Source of the DNA: a bacterium
Lineage (GTDB): Bacteria > Patescibacteriota > Saccharimonadia > Saccharimonadales > UBA4665
Direction of reading: 5' to 3'
Assembly (NCBI GenBank): GCA_021804315.1
Contig: JAJZHX010000005.1
Coordinates: forward strand, 1 to 13,558
DNA length: 13,558 bases
The position numbers and the translations under genes were made by a program. Every line of letters begins with the position of its first letter. Positions within the stretch are counted from its first letter, which is position 1. The notes beneath the pieces were generated by a model. The model saw only the letters and a program-made list of their open reading frames with translations. It did not search any database and had not been told where the DNA came from. Shown piece after piece: positions 7,487 through 13,440 of this stretch.

Positions 7487-7858
7487 ATGACAAAATATAA
7501 AGTTATTCTCCCTATTGAGCTAAAACCCTCGCCAGCTCTTTACGAGATAACCGCGGCTCAACTATTAGCTAATTATTTCAATACAGACGTAGAGTTTGTG
7601 CCAAGGTCAAATTACAAATCTCCCGACTTTATCATAAATAGTGTTAAGTGGGAGCTAAAAAGCCCAATGGGTAAAGGTAGGAATAATATAGAGCGCCAGC
7701 TACAAACTGGGTTAAAGCAATCAAAGAATATCGTTTTTGACGCTCGTCGGTCTAAAATCCACATCTCAAAAATTAGAAATGAATTAAATAGACAGTTTAA
7801 GCTCACAAAAAGTATGAAACTACTTGTTTTAATTGAGAAACAACAAAAATGTGATTGA
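7487..7858 (+). CDS. Standalone CdiA-CT-like PD-(D/E)XK nuclease (probable RNase/toxin)
   Basis: This 123-residue soluble protein resembles the tRNA-nuclease domain at the C-terminus of some CdiA contact-dependent-inhibition toxins, but stands alone with no export domain. The first helix carries a conserved Glu (E20 in ALYEITAAQLLANYF). The core is SPDFII (45-50), then VKWELKSPMGKG (53-64). D47, E56 and K58 form a PD-x(n)-ExK restriction-endonuclease-like active site. The helix RQLQTGLKQSKNIVFDARRSK (70-90) matches the family pattern ending in Q-S-x-N-I-x-x-D-x-R-R. All catalytic residues are present. There is no signal peptide and no adjacent gene with an evident immunity or antitoxin role. 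It is preceded and followed by matching 40-nt hairpin elements. Function as a toxin or defence RNase is inference; the fold assignment is firmer than the substrate. Confidence 0.65.
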   Translation: MTKYKVILPIELKPSPALYEITAAQLLANYFNTDVEFVPRSNYKSPDFIINSVKWELKSPMGKGRNNIERQLQTGLKQSKNIVFDARRSKIHISKIRNELNRQFKLTKSMKLLVLIEKQQKCD

Positions 7859-7877
7859 ACTAACTAGGTAGTTTTGC

Positions 7878-7888
7878 TAGAATATAAT
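7878..7888 (+). promoter_or_regulatory. Candidate promoter directly before hairpin copy B
   Basis: An extended -10 (TG at 7875-7876, then TAGAAT at 7878-7883) abuts a perfect TATAAT (7883-7888). Either would start transcription at about 7890-7895, on the first bases of the GAAGGC hairpin (7893). Confidence 0.4.
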
Positions 7889-7892
7889 TATT

Positions 7893-7937
7893 GAAGGCTC
7901 GGCAGCGTTGGATTACGCAGGTCTGAACCTTCTTTTT
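7893..7937 (+). ncRNA. 40-nt hairpin element, copy B (terminator-like or small RNA)
   Basis: GAAGG (7893-7897) pairs with CCTTC (7928-7932), followed by TTTTT. The inner stem is GCGT/ACGC (7905-7908 with 7915-7918), which corresponds in position to the inner stem of copy A although the sequence differs. It lies 34 nt after the nuclease stop, so it can terminate that gene. The promoter-like boxes just upstream would instead produce a self-contained RNA of about 45 nt. Confidence 0.5.
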
Positions 7938-8201
7938 CATTTACCCGAAATATCATAACCCAGTTGTACTTGATTCAATAAGCCTGAAACTGAACATCAC
8001 GCCGTATTTCGCAATGGCGCAATAAGTGCTGGCATAACATTACTCACGATAAAGAACTGGACTTTTGCCAACTACGGTTTTCCGCCGTACATTCTCTTAA
8101 ATTTTGTGCCGTACTCTATGCTTTAATTAGATTCAAGCTTGGCTTGTACTTATCTAATAAAAAAGTAGGCGCTACTCCATGATAATGGTAAGAGAATAGT
8201 T
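7938..8201. other. Gene-poor stretch with hairpins
   Basis: No gene was found. CGCC...GGCG pairs near 8000-8019. A larger hairpin lies at 8126-8158, with outer ATTAGAT/ATCTAAT (8126-8132, 8152-8158) and inner CAAGC/GCTTG (8134-8138, 8142-8146). No T-run follows it on either strand, so it does not look like a terminator. A GATAAT at 8181-8186 could be the -10 for the short ORF at 8202. Confidence 0.35.
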
Positions 8202-8369
8202 ATGGTCTTTGGAGCAATGTATAGAGATGAGACGAGTAGCTACGACACACCTTTAATTTGCTTAAACGGTCATGTATTGACAACATCTTTACAATCACAC
8301 CCCGAAACGCAGTCTGAATACTGCTCACAGTGTAGTGAAGAAACTATCAGCAATTACTGGTCGAGTTGA
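8202..8369 (+). pseudogene. DUF2321-like zinc-knuckle fragment, 55 codons
   Basis: The ORF from the ATG at 8202 to the TGA at 8367 contains LICLNGHVLTTSL (18-30) and EYCSQCSEETIS (39-50). This is the N-terminal pattern of DUF2321 proteins (ICLNGHVI ... fC.kCG..tI). C20, H24, C41 and C44 could form one zinc site. In that family the next residues should be a second Cys pair (CP.C...I.G) and the protein should run to about 200 residues. Here a TGA follows within a few codons, and no frame downstream gives a clear continuation. The gene is therefore probably truncated by mutation, although a minimal zinc-finger peptide cannot be excluded. The ribosome-binding site is poor. Confidence 0.45.
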
Positions 8370-8457
8370 TTCGCCAACTGACTAGTTAACAAGCGAGCCA
8401 GTTTTCGAAGAACATATCGGTTGATACTTATACTAAACCTGGTAATAACTGGTGTCG

Positions 8458-8632
8458 TTATTTAGCTAATGCTAGTACGGCTAGATCAGTGGTTCCGCCT
8501 GCACCTGCAATAACCAGCCATATTATAAGCATAGCTACGGCGAGCAGTCTTTTTAACTACTTTGTTTGGCTTATCATCTTCTGCTAGGCTAGTAAAAAGT
8601 TGTAGCCTAACGATAGGCAAGCATGAATTGTT
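8458..8632 (-). pseudogene. Possible frameshifted small membrane-protein remnant
   Basis: On the minus strand one frame reads SLAEDDKPNKVVKK. After a single-base slip near 8553 the next frame reads LLAVAMLIIWLVIAGAGG and on to a TAA at 8458-8460. Joined, these give a lysine-rich head followed by one membrane helix, a sensible topology for a one-span peptide. The second frame alone also opens with an ATG at 8532 (24 residues). There is no Shine-Dalgarno and no recognised family, and short open runs are common by chance here. Confidence 0.25.
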
Positions 8633-8657
8633 TTTACTAATTATTCTTCAATTGATG

Positions 8658-8663
8658 TAAAAT
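8658..8663 (+). promoter_or_regulatory. Candidate -10 of the P-type ATPase gene
   Basis: TGTAAAAT (hexamer TAAAAT) lies 32 nt before the ATG at 8696. The leader is A-rich, with only a weak Shine-Dalgarno-like AAAGAA before the start. No strong -35 is visible at the standard distance. Confidence 0.35.
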
Positions 8664-8695
8664 GAGTTAAGTAAATAAAAACAAAAAAGAATCTA

Positions 8696-11017
8696 ATGGA
8701 AGAAACTATACCTGGTTTATCAAGTGAGCAAGCTAAAAAACTGCATGCTCAATATGGCTATAATATCTTGCCTCAAAAAGCTGAAAGTCAAATAAAGCGC
8801 TGGCTGAAACAGTTCTGGGGACCACTGCCTTGGTTACTAGAAATAGTCAGTCTGCTTAGTTTATATTCTGGCGACTGGCTTGAGGCAATTATTATTATCT
8901 TCCTGCTTATTACTAATAGCTTTATTAGTCTTTTTCAGCAAAGTCGTACTGATACTGCGCTCAAACAACTTCGTTCATCTTTAGAAGTTGACGCCAGAGT
9001 TAAAAGAGATAATCAGTGGGTCATGTTAGCCGTTAGCCAACTAGTGCCTGGCGACCTTATTAGATTACGAGCCGGTGATGTTGTCTCAGCTGATATGCAT
9101 CTTATTAGCGGTAATGTCAGTGTTGATCAATCAAGCATAACAGGTGAGTCATTAGCGGTTGAGCGAGAAAATCAGGGGGTAATTTATTCTGGCAGTGTTA
9201 TCGTAAGAGGTGAAGCAGGAGCGATAGTCGATTCAATCGGCTCTAATACCAAATATGGCACGACAGCTGAATTACTGGAAACATCTCATCCACCTACTCA
9301 TATGGAGAAGATCGTCTTTAAAATAATTAAATACCAATTCGTCTTTAACCTTTGTTTAATTATTTTCTTAATTGTATTTGTGCTGTTAGATCATCAAAAG
9401 ACCAGTGATATTTTACCGTTAACTATTGTTCTACTGATAACATCTATTCCGATTGCTTTTCCGACAATGTTTAGTGTCTCTCAGACTTTTGGAGCTTCTA
9501 AATTAGCTAACTTAGGTAGTAATAAAGGGATTTTAGTCAGACGCTTGGCTGCTATTCAGGACTGTGCTTCCATGGATGTACTTTGTACTGATAAAACAGG
9601 CACTCTAACTAAAAATTCTTTATCTGTTAGTCAGTTAATAACTTATAACAATTTTAGTCAGGATGACTTGATTGAAATAGCGGCTGCTTGTTCTAATTTA
9701 GCCGATCAAGATCCGATAGACAAAGCCGTCTTAGAATATCTAGACTTGAAGAAACTTAAAAAGCTAAAATCGTCAAATTTTGTACCATTTGATCCCTTAA
9801 CTAAGAAAACTAGTGCTTTCATTAACCGAGATGGTAAAAAAGCCCAAATCGTTAAAGGACTGCCGGAAATTGTTGCTAAAGAATGTCTGAATATACCAAA
9901 AAGCTTACAAGCTGATTTACTAGCTTTAAGCCAAAAAGGCTACCGGATTATTGCTGTTAATATTGGTGAGCATAACCACAAAAAACTGGTTGGCTTAATT
10001 GCTTTTGAGGATCCAATTAGAGATGATTCAGTTGAACTGCTCAAGCAAATCGCTATTTTAGGCATAGACGTTAAAATGATCACTGGTGACAATTTACAAA
10101 CAGCCGAAACGGTGGCTAAGAAACTTGGTATGACGCCAAAAGTTATTAGTGCTGATCAACTTAAAGATGATCCAAAGTTAGCTCTACAACATAATGTTTT
10201 TGCTAACGCCTATCCTAAAGACAAATTACTAATTATTAGTCAACTGCAAAAGTCTGGTCATGTTGTTGGCATGACGGGCGATGGGGTTAATGACGCGCCA
10301 GCATTGCATCAAGCAGAAGTTGGTATAGCAGTTGCTAGCGCTACCGACATTGCTAAAAGCTCAGCTAGTTTTATCTTAACCAATCCTGGTTTGGTAGATA
10401 TTTTATCAGCTTGTAGGGTCAGCCGTGAGGTTTACCAAAGAATCAGGACTTGGGCTTTAAATAAAATTATTAAGAGTTTTGAGGTAGCACTACTACTATC
10501 TTTAACTTTTGTTATCACTAAAAATATTTTAATTACTCCCTTGCTTGGTGTTTTATTCCTGTTCGCCAATGATTTCGTGACGATATCAATTGCCACCGAT
10601 CGAGCAAGTGCTGAAGCCTTCCCGGCTAAATGGAGTTTAAAAAAGCTTATTTACTCAGCCATGTCACTAGCTTTTTTCATGCTTATGATTGTTGTTTTAG
10701 GTTTAATATTAGCTAAGTCTTTATTCAGCTTAAGCTACCTCGAACTATCAACCTTAGCTTTTGTCATGTTAGTTTTACAAGGTCAAGCTAGCCTATATTC
10801 ACTCAGGTCCTGGCCTAATTTCTGGCACGTTAGGCCTAGTCAAACACTATTTATAGCATCAATAAGCGTTGCTCTAATACTGCTGATTATGTCTATGTTT
10901 GGATTAATAATCAAAGCTGTGCCTCTAGGCACACTGATTTTTATATTATTAGTGCCGATTATGAGTTTGCTGGTACTTGATTACCTTAAACACTTTTTAC
11001 CGATCAGGGATAACTAA
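8696..11017 (+). CDS. P-type IIIA H+-transporting ATPase (plasma-membrane type proton pump)
   Basis: The 773-residue protein has all P-type elements in order. They are an N-terminal segment (LSSEQAKKLHAQYGYN, 8-23), M1-M2 (about 44-80), an actuator domain with TGES (149-152), M3-M4 (about 214-262) and the phosphorylation site CTDKTGTLT with D299. These are followed by an N-domain KGLPE (387-391), MITGD (461-465), GDGVNDAPAL (528-537) and about six C-terminal membrane segments. ASMDVLCTDKTGTLT and the M6 motif ANDFVTIS with N625/D626 match the fungal/plant proton pumps, where this M6 Asp is the proton-carrying residue. It should export protons using ATP, building or maintaining the proton gradient or cytoplasmic pH. 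Oddities: M4 reads IPIAFPTMF rather than the usual P(V/A)-A-(L/M)-P, and KGLPE replaces KGAPE. It is transcribed alone and converges on the gene at 11037 with only 19 nt between them. Confidence 0.93.
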   Translation: MEETIPGLSSEQAKKLHAQYGYNILPQKAESQIKRWLKQFWGPLPWLLEIVSLLSLYSGDWLEAIIIIFLLITNSFISLFQQSRTDTALKQLRSSLEVDARVKRDNQWVMLAVSQLVPGDLIRLRAGDVVSADMHLISGNVSVDQSSITGESLAVERENQGVIYSGSVIVRGEAGAIVDSIGSNTKYGTTAELLETSHPPTHMEKIVFKIIKYQFVFNLCLIIFLIVFVLLDHQKTSDILPLTIVLLITSIPIAFPTMFSVSQTFGASKLANLGSNKGILVRRLAAIQDCASMDVLCTDKTGTLTKNSLSVSQLITYNNFSQDDLIEIAAACSNLADQDPIDKAVLEYLDLKKLKKLKSSNFVPFDPLTKKTSAFINRDGKKAQIVKGLPEIVAKECLNIPKSLQADLLALSQKGYRIIAVNIGEHNHKKLVGLIAFEDPIRDDSVELLKQIAILGIDVKMITGDNLQTAETVAKKLGMTPKVISADQLKDDPKLALQHNVFANAYPKDKLLIISQLQKSGHVVGMTGDGVNDAPALHQAEVGIAVASATDIAKSSASFILTNPGLVDILSACRVSREVYQRIRTWALNKIIKSFEVALLLSLTFVITKNILITPLLGVLFLFANDFVTISIATDRASAEAFPAKWSLKKLIYSAMSLAFFMLMIVVLGLILAKSLFSLSYLELSTLAFVMLVLQGQASLYSLRSWPNFWHVRPSQTLFIASISVALILLIMSMFGLIIKAVPLGTLIFILLVPIMSLLVLDYLKHFLPIRDN

Positions 11018-11036
11018 CAATAGTTAATGTGGTTTT

Positions 11037-11663
11037 TTAGGCATTCTTATTAATGTCTCTAAGCATCAGTAAGCTACAAATAGCCAGATTAATTCTTGGA
11101 TCAATGGTTACTTCTGCTTGGCTTAAATCTAGGCCCATCTTAACAATAATTGGATTTTTGCGGTGAGTAATTTTACCGACAAGTTGTTTACCGTGATTAT
11201 CACTATTTAAATAGATATTAAATGTCTGGGGGACAAACATTAATATTAGGGCTAAGCCGTCATTTATAAGGGCTATCCAACGACGAAGAATTGCTAGAAA
11301 ACCACTGGTTTCCTGAATATAACCGTAAGCCTGCCCATCTTGATCAAGCAGATTAATATGCCATCTGGTTAGATAACTTTTAAAGTCATTGAAACTTAGA
11401 TAAGCAATATCTTGCTGAGTTTTTGGGTCAATAACTGAATACTTGGGATTCATTTTCATCATCGTCTGCTTTTTTAGTTCCAAGACACTAGTTGACATGG
11501 TTGTGTCTGTATATAAAAAAACGTCTGGTTTTAACATAAAAGTCTTTTGATTAATAAAGCCTACTAAATCATTTGAATTTGGGTCGTAAACAGAAATATT
11601 AACTCCTAGAAACTTCCAAAACTTTCTTCTAAATTCAAGCTTATTATACTGACTATAATCCAT
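11037..11663 (-). CDS. LURP-one/scramblase-related (tubby-like fold) protein
   Basis: I place the start at the ATG at 11663 (208 residues). AAGGA stands 7 nt before it, whereas the frame only extends to 11687 through a TTG without a ribosome-binding site. The sequence follows the LURP-one-related/COG4894 pattern of beta-hairpins. Examples are KFWKFLGVNISVYDP (14-28) then GFINQKTFMLKPDVFLYTD (35-53), MNPKYSVIDPKTQ (71-83) then AYLSFND, and INLLDQDG (103-110) then GYIQE. A C-terminal hydrophobic helix, LAICSLLMLRDI (193-204), would fill the barrel core as in tubby-like proteins. These proteins are thought to associate with membranes or lipids, but no activity is established in bacteria. A hydrophobic stretch at about 121-148 may contact the membrane. 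The upstream gene is divergent and also envelope-located. Confidence 0.7.
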   Translation of the reverse strand: MDYSQYNKLEFRRKFWKFLGVNISVYDPNSNDLVGFINQKTFMLKPDVFLYTDTTMSTSVLELKKQTMMKMNPKYSVIDPKTQQDIAYLSFNDFKSYLTRWHINLLDQDGQAYGYIQETSGFLAILRRWIALINDGLALILMFVPQTFNIYLNSDNHGKQLVGKITHRKNPIIVKMGLDLSQAEVTIDPRINLAICSLLMLRDINKNA

Positions 11664-11687
11664 AATGCTTTCCTTATTGTTATACAA

Positions 11688-11696
11688 ATTGTAGCA
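11688..11696 (-). promoter_or_regulatory. Extended -10 promoter of the LURP-one-like gene
   Basis: On the minus strand TGCTACAAT (TG, one base, then TACAAT) is a good extended -10. It predicts a start near 11681 and a leader of about 18 nt with the AAGGA ribosome-binding site. The promoter lies inside the longer TTG-started frame, which supports the shorter start. Confidence 0.5.
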
Positions 11697-11745
11697 CTTT
11701 AATGATCACTTTGTAGTAATTTTATCTATTAATCACTTTGGTTTA

Positions 11746-11754
11746 TGCTATGAT
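11746..11754 (+). promoter_or_regulatory. Extended -10 promoter of the membrane-anchored protein gene
   Basis: TGCTATGAT is an extended -10 of the same form (TGC-TAnnAT) as the divergent promoter on the other strand. Expected start is near 11761, with an AGGA ribosome-binding site 6 nt before the ATG at 11789. Confidence 0.45.
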
Positions 11755-11788
11755 GGCCAAAGGTGTTAGTTAATTTGTAGGAACTTTT

Positions 11789-12406
11789 ATGTCAAGACGT
11801 TACTTAATAAGACTGGCGGTTTTATTAAGCTTAATTATCCTGGTAGTTATAGTTGTTTTAGAACTTAGCAGTTATTTTAATCAGCCGTCCTTAGGCGTTA
11901 TCAGCTATCCCAAACAGTCTTTAACTAAGTCTTCCTTATCTACAAAAATTAAATTAATCAAGTTCTATAATCAGTATGCTAGTTTTTCTTATCCTAATGG
12001 TTTCGTTACTTACACCAGCTCAAAACCGTCTGGTCAAGTATTAACAAGTGCTAGCTTTATTGAAAAAGGCCCGAAAGAGCTGTTTCTGGCAGTATCAATT
12101 CTCGATATTGCTGGTGGTAGCTTAAAAGACAACAATGCTTATGAGCTTAGGCTAATTAATCCGAGTGAATACCAGATTAAATCGGAAGTTATAGGTAATA
12201 AAAGTATTGTTGTGAGCAGTAATAATACACCAACAACCTTTAACCAGGTAGCCTTTTTAGTTAACGCAAATTACCAGGCGACTATGGCTTTGTCGGCTAA
12301 TCAGCCTACGAGTAGTAATCTAGTGAATTTGTTTAAATTAGTTGTGTCTAGTTGGCAGTGGCGCCGGAAAATTCTCTCTAAGAATGCGACAAACGTAGAT
12401 AAATAA
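11789..12406 (+). CDS. Membrane-anchored extracytoplasmic protein of unknown function
   Basis: The 205-residue protein has a basic start (MSRRYLIR), one strongly hydrophobic segment (about 9-26) without a clear cleavage site, then an outside domain of about 175 residues. The domain is S/T/N-rich with alternating strands. YASFSYPNGFVTY (63-75), FLAVSILDIAG (99-109) and a C-terminal helix NLVNLFKLVVSSWQW (177-191) recall small PsbP-like or lipoprotein-type domains that begin with F-x-Y-P. I do not recognise a specific family or catalytic residues. Its stop codon (12404-12406) lies directly before the left repeat of the IS. The insertion seems to have landed just behind the gene without cutting it, unless the original C-terminus was longer. 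Confidence 0.7.
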   Translation: MSRRYLIRLAVLLSLIILVVIVVLELSSYFNQPSLGVISYPKQSLTKSSLSTKIKLIKFYNQYASFSYPNGFVTYTSSKPSGQVLTSASFIEKGPKELFLAVSILDIAGGSLKDNNAYELRLINPSEYQIKSEVIGNKSIVVSSNNTPTTFNQVAFLVNANYQATMALSANQPTSSNLVNLFKLVVSSWQWRRKILSKNATNVDK

Positions 12407-12407
12407 A

Positions 12408-12466
12408 TACGACACCCCGTATACTTTTGTTTAGTTACTAATTAAACAATTGAAAGGAGTGTCGTA
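12408..12466 (+). promoter_or_regulatory. IS left-end hairpin that would mask the transposase ribosome-binding site
   Basis: TACGACAC (12408-12415) is perfectly complementary to GTGTCGTA (12459-12466), which ends directly before the transposase ATG. After one mismatch C17/C18 also pair with G56/G57 of the AAGGAG Shine-Dalgarno (12454-12459). A transcript entering from outside the IS would fold and hide the site; a transcript starting inside the IS would lack the left arm. Confidence 0.5.
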
Positions 12467-13380
12467 ATGCGTACACTAACACAATATGAAGTAGCCTGGA
12501 AGATGTATCAGGCTAACTTAACAATAGAACAGATTACAGAAGTTCTAAGTAAACATAGGGCTACAATCTATCGTTGGCTTGAAAGAATTAAAAAGATAGG
12601 CATCAGAGAGTTTGTTAGAAGGAAGAAAACAGCAAAGCATAGAAGGCCAAAATCTAGAACGCCAGAACACATTATTCAAAAGATAGTAGACATTAGAAAC
12701 CAATATGGTTGGTGTGGTCAGAAAATTAGGAAAGAGCTTAAATCCAACCACGGCATTAACATAGGCCTATCTACTATCTACAGATGGCTACACAAGCGCT
12801 TCACTAAGACTGGTGTTGGTATTAGAAAATACCATAAATACCGAGCACTAGTTACAGCTACTGTGCCTAGGCAGGTTGTAGAACATGACACAGTTGATCT
12901 GGGTGAACTATATGCCTATACAGCTATAGATATATTTACCAAGGAACCAAGTGTATTTATTGGTACAAACTTAGAAATGAGTACTGGTGCTGAAGCATTA
13001 GGCTACCATGATCAGTTTTATGGTTTTATTGAACTGCAACAGTCAGATGGTGGTTCTGAGTTCCAAACAACCTTCAGGGAAGCTGTAGAAGCTACTGGTA
13101 GCGAGCATAGATACTCCAGGCCCTATAAAAAGAATGAGCAATCCCATATAGAGAACTTTAATAAAGCACTGAGGAACGAGTGCTTTGGTAAACTTCACTA
13201 CACGCTAGATCAACTGGAAGAAGTAAGATACCAAGCTAAATTATTCACCCAACATTACATACATGAACGTTGGCATATGGGCTTACCAGACCTAATGACA
13301 CCAGCAGAGTTTAAACAGTTATACAAACAAAATCCAGAAGATGCTAAACTAAAACTAGCAAAGGTTGGGGCTATGTCGCA
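12408..13380 (+). mobile_element. IS481-like insertion sequence, about 973 bp
   Basis: The left end TACGACACCCCGTATACTTTT (12408-12428) resembles the inverse of the right end, which read inward on the minus strand from 13380 is TGCGACATAGCCCCAACCTTT. Both share T-x-CGACA, a CCC block, then CTTTTGTTTAG/CTTTGCTAG with small gaps. One transposase gene fills the interior. No direct target repeat is apparent at these boundaries. The ends may extend by 3-4 bases (AAAT/ATTT) or the element may be old. Boundaries are read by eye. Confidence 0.6.
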
Positions 13381-13390
13381 TTTGGTATGA
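12467..13390 (+). CDS. IS481-family-like DDE transposase
   Basis: The 307-residue protein has two helix-turn-helix regions: LTIEQITEVLSKHRATIYRWL (18-38), then the segment around YGWCGQKIRKEL and STIYRWLH (80-109). A basic linker RRKKTAKHRRPKSR (51-64) lies between them. The integrase-core (rve) domain starts near 133. Likely catalytic residues are D141 (VEHDTVD), D194 (QSDGGSEF) and E229 (QSHIENFNKALRNE), with 34 residues between the last two, as in DDE enzymes of the IS3/IS481 group. The product would cut and join the IS ends. Length and a single unshifted frame fit IS481 rather than the two-frame IS3. AAGGAG precedes the ATG by 7 nt. The last codons (HLV and TGA at 13388) lie outside the recognisable right repeat, so the C-terminus is completed by flanking DNA. 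All catalytic residues are present, so it may be active. Confidence 0.88.
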   Translation: MRTLTQYEVAWKMYQANLTIEQITEVLSKHRATIYRWLERIKKIGIREFVRRKKTAKHRRPKSRTPEHIIQKIVDIRNQYGWCGQKIRKELKSNHGINIGLSTIYRWLHKRFTKTGVGIRKYHKYRALVTATVPRQVVEHDTVDLGELYAYTAIDIFTKEPSVFIGTNLEMSTGAEALGYHDQFYGFIELQQSDGGSEFQTTFREAVEATGSEHRYSRPYKKNEQSHIENFNKALRNECFGKLHYTLDQLEEVRYQAKLFTQHYIHERWHMGLPDLMTPAEFKQLYKQNPEDAKLKLAKVGAMSHLV

Positions 13391-13394
13391 AATT

Positions 13395-13433
13395 TTGCGA
13401 TGTATTGACAAAACATGTATAATTTACTAACAT
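13395..13433 (+). promoter_or_regulatory. Two overlapping promoters upstream of the partial toxin-like gene
   Basis: TTGCGA (13395-13400), 17 nt, TATAAT (13418-13423) forms a near-consensus promoter starting near 13430. Overlapping it, TTGACA (13405-13410), 17 nt, TAACAT (13428-13433) would start at about 13440-13441, on the ATG itself. Both lie outside the IS right end. Confidence 0.55.
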
Positions 13434-13440
13434 TACACTT

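Noticed and set aside
7422-7932. Paired elements around the nuclease as integron attC sites
   Set aside because: No GTTRRRY/RYYYAAC core sites were seen and the elements are shorter than attC; the oligo-T ends fit terminators or small RNAs better.
8126-8158. Strong two-part hairpin as a terminator
   Set aside because: No T-run follows it on either strand and no gene ends nearby; kept only as a hairpin note.
11664-11687. N-terminal extension of the LURP-one-like protein from a TTG at 11687
   Set aside because: AAGGA is correctly spaced for the ATG at 11663, and the predicted -10 box lies directly before the TTG.
12385-12391. TGCGACA as the true IS left end
   Set aside because: Only these seven bases match the right end, whereas the sequence from 12408 matches over a longer inner stretch.
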